From NCBI GenBank assembly GCA_051201605.1, contig CP179201.1, positions 1,364,001 through 1,428,000 of the forward strand: 64,000 nt of DNA, written 5' to 3'. Both the position numbers and the translations under genes were made by a program. Source of the stretch: CABZJG01 sp902512685. GTDB lineage: Bacteria > Pseudomonadota > Alphaproteobacteria > Rhodobacterales > Rhodobacteraceae. Below are positions 57,787 through 64,000 of the stretch, in pieces; within the stretch, counting starts at the first letter, position 1, and the number at the start of each line of letters is the position of its first letter. A model generated the notes under the pieces. It worked only from the letters and a program-made list of their open reading frames with translations, was not told the DNA's origin and did not search any database.

Positions 57787-58696
57787 TTGGGGTTCCTGTT
57801 GTTTGAGAGGCATCAATCACTTCAAAGGCGCGTTTTTTAAGTCCCTTTTGGATTTCATAAATTGAAATCGGGACATCGGGTTGGGGTTGCGGAATGCGCA
57901 CAGGGATGTCTTTCAGACGCGGGTTCAGTGTTGGTTCACCGCAAAGCATCCGCGTGTTATAATCCTCGATCCCATCCCATCGAGTCATAGATCCCATAAG
58001 AGGAAAAGCATCCGCTGCCATCATCTCATAAAACAAGATACGCCTTGCGCGGTCCGAAGTATTGAGCGAAGAGCCGTGAACGATACGTCCGTGGTGGATT
58101 GAAATTGACCCGCCCGGCCCCAACAAAGAAACGGAATCTTTGGGATTTAGCCCATTTTCCTCGGGCAGCATTGCCCCGGCAAAAACACTGTCCGCATGAT
58201 GATCATAAACTGGGCCTTTGTGGCTTCCGGGATAGACCATAAGAGGGCCATTTTCCGGCTGCATGTCATCAATAATCACACCGATTGCCAATATATCATC
58301 ATTGCTATGGGGGTAGAATGCATAATCCTGATGCCATTCAACCGCGGCGCCATAGCCAGCCGATTTCATATTCAACTTACTGGTATGCAGACGCAAATCG
58401 GGCCCAATCAAATCCCGGGCGGGGGCCAGTATATGGTCTGACAGCATGAGAGAATGAAAAATGCTGCTGATTTTATGAGGTAATTTGATGCGCCTAAGAC
58501 GAGGGCTTTCGCGCGTGTGGCTGTCTTCTAAATCCAAACGATCATTGCTATGGTCAAGCTCGGATGCTTCGGTTTCAAAACGCGCAATTTCACTGCGTAT
58601 TTTGGTCAGCCAGTCGGGGGGAATCCGGTTTTCCAGAACCAGATAACCGTTATCGTGGTAGAATTTTATTTGGTCAGGGCTTAAAGTTTCAGGCAT
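57773..58696 (-). CDS. Phytanoyl-CoA dioxygenase (PhyH) family oxygenase
   Basis: 307 residues, non-heme iron 2-oxoglutarate oxygenase fold. The iron triad is complete: HxD in EWHQDYAFYPHS (H122, D124) and the distal His in IVHGSSLN (H207), with the 2-oxoglutarate arginine in SDRARRI (about 218). Substrate unknown; bacterial PhyH proteins hydroxylate small acids, amino acids or quorum signals. In this operon it would oxidise the imported acid or an intermediate. A truncated look-alike lies upstream (61261-61530). Confidence 0.83.
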   Translation of the reverse strand: MPETLSPDQIKFYHDNGYLVLENRIPPDWLTKIRSEIARFETEASELDHSNDRLDLEDSHTRESPRLRRIKLPHKISSIFHSLMLSDHILAPARDLIGPDLRLHTSKLNMKSAGYGAAVEWHQDYAFYPHSNDDILAIGVIIDDMQPENGPLMVYPGSHKGPVYDHHADSVFAGAMLPEENGLNPKDSVSLLGPGGSISIHHGRIVHGSSLNTSDRARRILFYEMMAADAFPLMGSMTRWDGIEDYNTRMLCGEPTLNPRLKDIPVRIPQPQPDVPISIYEIQKGLKKRAFEVIDASQTTGTPNVKT

Positions 58697-58712
58697 TGAT
58701 TTTTCCCTTTTC

Positions 58713-59750
58713 CTAACGCACTGCGTGTTGATTTTCCTTATTTATGCGCGCTTTGACATAATTTATTTCATCAGACAGCTGGGCCTCAAGCTGTAGCGTA
58801 ACTTTCAATGTCTCCGCAGCGTCAAACACCGAAATTAATGGCGTACTTTTGCGGGTGACCACCTCGACAAAATGATCAAGCTGTTTTGCCAATGGGTTAG
58901 TCACCGGAAGTTCTAGACGCTTTGGCTTTGGGCTTTCGGACCAGTCTTGCGCACCGCTCCATTTCGTCATCGATGGAAAGGCCACACTTCCAGCTGTTCC
59001 GGTAATCCACATCATATCCTGATGGCTTGCGGCGATATGGGGGTTTTCACCGGTACCGGCTTCAAAACCCCAGGGGCTAGGCGCGGTGTCGGCAAAGCTG
59101 ATGGCCGCGACGGCTCCATTGTCAAATCGCATAAGGGCAGCGCCGCTTTCGGTCCGATCGGCGTTGCGGATATGGGCTGATCCAAGTGCTCGTATTTCGG
59201 TTACATCGCCAAGAATATACCGCAAAATATCAACATCATGCACAAGGTTTATCATAACGGGGCTTCCCCCGGTTGTGCGCCAGTTTTCTTGAAAATACCC
59301 ATCTGGTTTGCGCACAGCCCAGATCACAGTGGCCGTGATCGGATCGCCAATATCCCCTGCTGCAATCATATGTTTGAGATGTTGAACATGGGCGTGATAC
59401 CGTCGGTGATGGCCTACCAAACTGGCCACCCCAGTTTTGGCGACCGCATCGCTTAATGCTTTGGCCTGTTCCAAGCTTTCTGAAATGGGTTTTTCAACCA
59501 AAATAGCCCAGCCGCGCTGTGCTGCAAAAATTCCGTGCTCTGCATGTAAATGCGTCGGGGTCGCAATAATCGCCGCCTGCACAGGGTGTGCGACATCCGC
59601 CACATCGGTGTAATAGGATATGCTGTGATCACTGTGCAGAGCGGGGTTTGGCTCGACCACACCAACAAGAGTGCATGCCGGGTGCTGTTGCACTGATTTG
59701 GCGTGCCTTGCACCGATTAACCCAGCACCTAAAACCAGAATTTGTATCAC
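58713..59750 (-). CDS. Gfo/Idh/MocA-family NAD(P)-dependent oxidoreductase
   Basis: 345 residues. Rossmann motif QILVLGAGLIGARHAKS, the catalytic EKP in LVEKPISESLEQA, and the C-terminal sheet with VHDVDILRYILGDV, in which the aspartate and histidine follow the family pattern. Usually oxidises inositols, sugars or polyhydroxy acids. GTG 59750 overlaps the UxaA stop (ATGTGA), giving translational coupling; an ATG at 59771 is the alternative. Position between UxaA-type dehydratase and PhyH points to sugar-acid oxidation. Confidence 0.85.
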   Translation of the reverse strand: MIQILVLGAGLIGARHAKSVQQHPACTLVGVVEPNPALHSDHSISYYTDVADVAHPVQAAIIATPTHLHAEHGIFAAQRGWAILVEKPISESLEQAKALSDAVAKTGVASLVGHHRRYHAHVQHLKHMIAAGDIGDPITATVIWAVRKPDGYFQENWRTTGGSPVMINLVHDVDILRYILGDVTEIRALGSAHIRNADRTESGAALMRFDNGAVAAISFADTAPSPWGFEAGTGENPHIAASHQDMMWITGTAGSVAFPSMTKWSGAQDWSESPKPKRLELPVTNPLAKQLDHFVEVVTRKSTPLISVFDAAETLKVTLQLEAQLSDEINYVKARINKENQHAVR

Positions 59751-61258
59751 ATTACGGCCCCAATTTGCCATGGTACAAATTCAAAATCCCCCAACCCCTG
59801 CGCTTCTGATTTCGAGTGGGTGCCGCTGGCTACGCTGAGAAACAAATCGTAAATTTCTTGACCTTTTTCCTCGAGTGTTTTTCCACCGCCCATCATTTCG
59901 CCCGCATCAATATCCATATCTTCATGCATGCGGGCCGCCATTTCGCTATTGGTTGCAATTTTGATTGTGGGGGCGGGTTTGGAGCCAAAGGCTGACCCAC
60001 GCCCGGTGGTAAAACAGACTAAATTACAACCGCCCGCGATTTGTCCTGTTACGCTGGCCGGATCATAGCCCGGACTGTCCATAAAAGTAAAACCGGATGC
60101 GGTAACTTGCTCGGCATATTTATAGACCCCCATCAAGGGACTTGTTCCGCCTTTTGACGCCGCCCCAAGTGATTTTTCCAAAATTGTGGTTAAGCCTCCT
60201 TTTTTGTTGCCGGGGCTTGGGTTGTTATCCATGCTGCCTTGGTTGCGCGCGGTGTAGTCTTCCCACCAACGGATCAACCCGATTAGTTTCTGGCCGGTTG
60301 TCGGATTAATTGCGCGGCGGGTTAACAAATGTTCGGCGCCGTAGATTTCCGGAGTTTCAGCCAAAACGCCGGTCCCGCCCTGCGCGGCAAGAAGATCACA
60401 GGCATAGCCGAGCGCCGGATTTGCAGTGATGCCCGACCAGGCGTCCGAGCCGCCGCATTGCAAAGCAACCTTTAATTTCGACACGGGGCAGGGACGCCGC
60501 GAGATGGCATTTGCCAATGGCAACATGGCGCGGACTTTTTCGATGCCAAGCTCGACTGTGCGCCGAAGGCCTGCAACCGATTGAATATTCATGGTTTGAA
60601 ACAGGGGCCCTTGCTTTAGCCCATAAGCTTCGAGCAACCAATCAATTTGGTTCATCTCGCAGCCCAGACCAACCATTAAAACCCCCGCATGGTTTGGGTG
60701 GCGCGCATAGCCCCACATCACCCTTTGCAAGGCTTCAAAGCCCTCGCCATTGCCGGCCATTCCGCATCCTGTTCCATGCACAAAAGCAACAATACCATCT
60801 ACATTGGGAAATTCAGCCAGCACATCAGGTGTAAAGGCATTTGCAATCATCCGCGCCGCAGTGGCCGAGCAATTTACTGAAGTGATAATAGCGATATAGT
60901 TGCGCGTGCCGACCGCGCCGTTTTCGCGTTGAAATCCCAAAAAGCTGTCCTGCTGAGCCTCTGGCACAGGTTGAAGCGGGCGCAAATCTGTCGAGAACTC
61001 GTAATCGGCGTTTGTGTTTCGAAAATCGACGTTTTGCGTGTGCACATGTTCGCCGGGCGATATATCCTGTGCTGCATAGCCGATCAACTGGGCATATTTG
61101 CGAATTTCCGCGCCTTTTGGGATGGCGCATGTAGCAATTTTATGCCCCGAAGGGATTAGCATAGTGGTTTTAACGTCGTTTTTTATTACTGTGCCAAACT
61201 CTAAGGATCGCGTGGCCGTTACAACATTATCACTCGGGTCCAATCGAATAAAATCCAT
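59747..61258 (-). CDS. UxaA/GarD-family sugar-acid dehydratase
   Basis: 503 residues. N-terminal SAF domain (about 1-95) and a large C-terminal dehydratase domain: HGTGCGMAGNGEGFE, GLGCEMNQIDWLLE, CGGSDAWSGITANPALGYACD, NPSPGNKKGGLTTILEKSLGA and CFTTGRGSAFGSKPAPTIKIATNSE. This layout fits altronate or galactarate dehydratase, not the split SuyAB sulfolactate lyase. The product would be a keto-deoxy sugar acid; the substrate is not decidable. ATG 61258 is 2 nt after the upstream short gene. Confidence 0.87.
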   Translation of the reverse strand: MDFIRLDPSDNVVTATRSLEFGTVIKNDVKTTMLIPSGHKIATCAIPKGAEIRKYAQLIGYAAQDISPGEHVHTQNVDFRNTNADYEFSTDLRPLQPVPEAQQDSFLGFQRENGAVGTRNYIAIITSVNCSATAARMIANAFTPDVLAEFPNVDGIVAFVHGTGCGMAGNGEGFEALQRVMWGYARHPNHAGVLMVGLGCEMNQIDWLLEAYGLKQGPLFQTMNIQSVAGLRRTVELGIEKVRAMLPLANAISRRPCPVSKLKVALQCGGSDAWSGITANPALGYACDLLAAQGGTGVLAETPEIYGAEHLLTRRAINPTTGQKLIGLIRWWEDYTARNQGSMDNNPSPGNKKGGLTTILEKSLGAASKGGTSPLMGVYKYAEQVTASGFTFMDSPGYDPASVTGQIAGGCNLVCFTTGRGSAFGSKPAPTIKIATNSEMAARMHEDMDIDAGEMMGGGKTLEEKGQEIYDLFLSVASGTHSKSEAQGLGDFEFVPWQIGAVM

Positions 61259-61260
61259 GG

Positions 61261-61530
61261 TTAATCCTTAGGCACAAGACGGGGCATCTGATTGTGTTTT
61301 CTGACTTGGTTTATGACGGAATTGAGCCAGTTGCATACCGGCCCGCTTGCATCTTTGCAGCCATGGCTTCCGGTATCGGGTAAAGCTGTAGGCCAAGCCA
61401 AAGGAAAAACTTGATCCAAAAGATCAGTATATTCTGCTTTGATCCGCACAAGCGGGCTATTGTTGAGCGCATGAGCCGCGCTCAGAAAGCCGTTTTGGTT
61501 AAAACTTGCGATCTGAAGCTTGGTCAGCAT
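61261..61530 (-). CDS. Truncated PhyH-like N-terminal fragment or small protein
   Basis: 89 residues. The first 50 (MLTKLQIASFNQNGFLSAAHAL, VRIKAEYTDLLDQ) look like the N-terminus of phytanoyl-CoA dioxygenases, but the iron triad and most of the domain are absent. AGGA lies 8 nt before the ATG, and the stop is 2 nt before uxaA, so it is translated in the operon. It may be a remnant of a second PhyH gene or a new small protein. Confidence 0.5.
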   Translation of the reverse strand: MLTKLQIASFNQNGFLSAAHALNNSPLVRIKAEYTDLLDQVFPLAWPTALPDTGSHGCKDASGPVCNWLNSVINQVRKHNQMPRLVPKD

Positions 61531-61548
61531 CTTATGATCAATCCTAAG

Positions 61549-63174
61549 TTAGAGGAGAATTGTGATGATTGAGGGCCATATCAAAAGAACAGTCAAAGCC
61601 AAAATTTGGATGCCGATAAATGGCAGAAAACCTTTGAAGATATCTGTCAGTGCGATATGCGCTGGCGCGACAGATTTCAAATAAAACGCCGCCGGGCCAA
61701 AGGGGGGGGACAGAAAGCTGACCTGCATATTCATACAGAACAAAACCCCAAACCAGACGGAAAGATATTTAGGTTCCAATTGGCCGATAAAGCCGATTTC
61801 TTCGATCGGTAACCGATGAACGATTGGCAAGAATACAGGGATAATGAGCAACACAATCCCTACCCAATCCATAAAGGCGCCCATAAACAGTAAAATCACC
61901 ATCATGGTCAAAATAATGCCCATCGTTGGAAGTTCAGCGCCAATGATAAGATCGGCCACATACTGCGGACCGCCGGCAATTGTATAAGCGCCGGCCAATG
62001 TTGCAGCGCCAATGGTTACCCAGATGATTGTGCCTGTGGATTTCAGTGTGCGCATCAAGCTGTCCCAGACCAGATCAAAGCTGGCCTCTCCGCGCAGGAT
62101 TGATAAAATAAATACAGCGATCACACCCATGCCAGCTGCTTCGGTGATCCCTGAAATACCGCCATAAATTGATCCAAGGACAACCCCAATTACGACAATC
62201 GGCGGCACCAGGCCTTTGCCCATATCCCAAGCGATTTTGGTTCTCTCAAGACCAAACACCGCAAAAATTAGTCCCAATCCAATCGCAACCATGCTGCCAA
62301 ACCAAGTAATATAATCCGGCGTGCCATAGGCAATCGGATCAACGCCTTCGATGACCGCATTTTGACCAGTTACGGTGAAAAACACCACGCGCAGAAGTAA
62401 TGCTGCGGAAAACCCAGCCAGCAAAACCGACAAAAATGCCCCAAACAAAGCCCATTTTTCAAGCCCTTCAGCCTCACCCGGTTCGGGTTCTGGCAAAGGC
62501 GCATCGTCTGGGTTCAACTGGGTGCGAATGATAATGTAGATGATGATAAATGAGGCCAGCATAAATCCCGGAAGGAAAGCGGCGGTAAATAGCGCCTTGA
62601 TGGATGTTTCGGTGATCAGACCGAAAATAATCAATACAATCGATGGCGGGATCATAGTGCCCAGAGAGCCAGAGGCACAAATTGTTCCGATGGCCAGGTT
62701 CTGATTATATCCCAACCGCAGCATCTGAGGCAGGGCAATCAGGCCAAGTAAAACCACCTCACCGCCAATAATGCCAGACATTGCCGCCATGATCACGGCC
62801 ATAACAGATGTCACAATCGCAATTCCGCCGCGCACCCGAGACAGCCAGACATTTAAAGATGAATACATATCTTTTGCAATGCCCGAGCGTTCCAGCAAGG
62901 CGGCCATAAAGATAAACAGGGGGATGGATATGAGCACGTAATCCGTTAAGAGCCCATATATTTTCTGGGCGAGTATATTTAGCGGCCCCGTTCCAAATTT
63001 TCGGGTTAGAAGACCTTCGCCAAAGCTCATAGGGTCGGTCAAAAGGCTTGGCTCGAACTTCATTACCAAAACCGCAACTGCCAATATGGCTGAGGCAAAG
63101 CCAAGCGGCATGCCAATTGCCAGAAGCAACATTAAACCCAGCAGCAATATCAATGAAATTGTACCGATATCCAT
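61549..63174 (-). CDS. dctM: TRAP transporter large permease (DctM)
   Basis: 541 residues, about twelve spans: the transport subunit of a TRAP system. DctM marks: MPLGFASAILAVAVLVMKF, GIIGGEVVLLGLIALPQMLRLGYNQNLAIGTICASGSLGTMIPPSIVLIIFG spread over the first half, and GAFMDWVGIVLLIIPVFLPI near the end. It is longer than usual (about 430) because of a central hydrophilic insert (EPEPGEAEGLEKW). ATG overlaps the dctQ stop by 1 nt. A G8 run in the coding complement (about 61701) is in frame. Confidence 0.93.
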   Translation of the reverse strand: MDIGTISLILLLGLMLLLAIGMPLGFASAILAVAVLVMKFEPSLLTDPMSFGEGLLTRKFGTGPLNILAQKIYGLLTDYVLISIPLFIFMAALLERSGIAKDMYSSLNVWLSRVRGGIAIVTSVMAVIMAAMSGIIGGEVVLLGLIALPQMLRLGYNQNLAIGTICASGSLGTMIPPSIVLIIFGLITETSIKALFTAAFLPGFMLASFIIIYIIIRTQLNPDDAPLPEPEPGEAEGLEKWALFGAFLSVLLAGFSAALLLRVVFFTVTGQNAVIEGVDPIAYGTPDYITWFGSMVAIGLGLIFAVFGLERTKIAWDMGKGLVPPIVVIGVVLGSIYGGISGITEAAGMGVIAVFILSILRGEASFDLVWDSLMRTLKSTGTIIWVTIGAATLAGAYTIAGGPQYVADLIIGAELPTMGIILTMMVILLFMGAFMDWVGIVLLIIPVFLPIVHRLPIEEIGFIGQLEPKYLSVWFGVLFCMNMQVSFLSPPFGPAAFYLKSVAPAHIALTDIFKGFLPFIGIQILALTVLLIWPSIITILL

Positions 63175-63962
63175 CAGCCGCTCCCTATTTGTTTTTTAAG
63201 TCTTTCAATGTCCTCGGCATCAATATCATCTGCCGCACTATGGACTTCAGGCTCTTTGTTCCAATCGCGTATCAGATTGGCAATCGCTTGCAGTGCCACC
63301 AAGGTGATGACGACAAGCGTTAGTGGTTTTAAGGTGGCTGGGATGGGGGGATCAAAGGCAGTGCCAAATGTTTCCCATCTTAACAGCTTTGCTTTGGCTT
63401 CGCCGTATCCACCATAGATCAATGCCATTGCGAACAATGCGATCAACCCGGTTGAAATTAAATCGCATAATTTTTGCACGCCGCGCGGCATCATATCATA
63501 CAGAAGATAAATACGGATGTGACTGCGTTGCTGCATCGCATAAAGCCCGGCAAGTACAAACACAAATCCAGCCATCCATAATGACAATTCATTGGCCCAA
63601 AGCGTTGGGCTTTCAAAAACGTAGCGAGCGGCCACCTCATAAAGCATAACCGACACAAGCAGAACGATTAACAGCATGGTGACGCGGCCGATGAAAACTG
63701 ACATCCGGTCAAATATGCCCCAATCTTGATATTCCATTTTGGCGCGCCTTACGGTCAGCATGCCTGCGATGAACAGGACAGGAAGAGCCAGTAAAATAAC
63801 ATAATCAAGAATAATGATTTGACGATATCTAGCTGCCAGAGCATCCGTATATCCGCCAAATGCCATGATATAGGCAGCGCCATGCCAGATAACCCATGCG
63901 CTGCAGGCGATAAAGGCCAGCGGGTAAATCCATTGTGAGAAATTTTTGGTTTCGGCAGACAT
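63174..63962 (-). CDS. dctQ: TRAP transporter small permease (DctQ)
   Basis: 262 residues; four main spans in the middle (VTMLLIVLLVSVMLYEVAARYVF, LWMAGFVFVLAGLYAMQQRSHIRIYLLYD), the DctQ pattern, with an extra N-terminal pair of spans that make it longer than the usual 170. Works with DctM and a periplasmic DctP, whose gene should lie upstream, beyond the right window edge. GGAGATCTT precedes ATG 63962. First visible gene of the long minus-strand operon. Confidence 0.9.
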   Translation of the reverse strand: MSAETKNFSQWIYPLAFIACSAWVIWHGAAYIMAFGGYTDALAARYRQIIILDYVILLALPVLFIAGMLTVRRAKMEYQDWGIFDRMSVFIGRVTMLLIVLLVSVMLYEVAARYVFESPTLWANELSLWMAGFVFVLAGLYAMQQRSHIRIYLLYDMMPRGVQKLCDLISTGLIALFAMALIYGGYGEAKAKLLRWETFGTAFDPPIPATLKPLTLVVITLVALQAIANLIRDWNKEPEVHSAADDIDAEDIERLKKQIGSG

Positions 63963-64000
63963 AAGATCTCCGATCTTGACAGTCGGTCTAAAATGGAAAG

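Noticed and set aside
59747..61258. Sulfolactate sulfo-lyase (SuyAB) as identity of the dehydratase
   Set aside because: SuyA and SuyB are separate proteins; this one is a single chain with the SAF domain fused as in UxaA/GarD.

Overview
The window is chromosomal DNA of an alphaproteobacterium, most probably a Rhodobacterales (Roseobacter-group) member. The grounds are the 16S/23S sequence character, a SAM-II riboswitch upstream of metZ, a small protein lying between glyQ and glyS, FolE2, a NuoE-NuoF fusion of the formate dehydrogenase type, and TRAP transport. Assignment to a pelagic lineage is only an impression. I see no insertion sequences, phage genes, integrases or CRISPR arrays.

Layout. 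1-3061: start of thrS (minus strand), a frameshifted alpha/beta hydrolase, a Dabb-domain protein and a frameshifted surface lipoprotein. 3656-9171: one rRNA operon, promoter-16S-tRNA-Ile-tRNA-Ala-23S-5S, without the tRNA-fMet often found after 5S in this group. 9447-17218: purD diverging from xseA, then an orphan NuoE/NuoF fusion, ftsY, an EamA permease and yciB. 17233-25695: a GST, metZ under a SAM-II riboswitch with a terminator, folE2, trkH, a ThDP decarboxylase and a SPOR/peptidoglycan-binding pseudoprotease. 25935-36242: glyQ, a small membrane-anchored protein, glyS, a divergent PPDK-like protein, a SleB-type hydrolase and folB-folP-glmM. 36478-46681: ilvC diverging from two overlapping Lrp/AsnC regulators, a class V aminotransferase, ubiH-like, a HAD nucleotidase, a GntR regulator, a GT2 glycosyltransferase (frameshifted), carA, a YqeY protein and a DUF2244 protein. 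47018-53277: ctaD, lipB, a frameshifted DUF2306 protein, a class III cyclase with TPRs and small unknowns. 53648-63962: an acyl-CoA ligase, a LysE exporter and a long minus-strand operon (dctQ-dctM-small ORF-uxaA/garD-Gfo/Idh-PhyH-HIBADH-EamA) that looks like import and oxidation of an unidentified polyhydroxy acid.

How the genes work together. Several are core housekeeping: translation (thrS, glyQS), folate (folE2, folB, folP), cell wall (glmM), branched-chain amino acids (ilvC), purine and pyrimidine synthesis (purD, carA), respiration (ctaD), lipoylation (lipB) and secretion (ftsY). The accessory interest lies in the SAM-II/attenuator arrangement, the terminal catabolic operon, several enzyme-like proteins with altered active sites (pseudoprotease, PPDK-like), and four reading frames broken at short homopolymers while other 7-8 base G/C tracts in intact genes are undisturbed.
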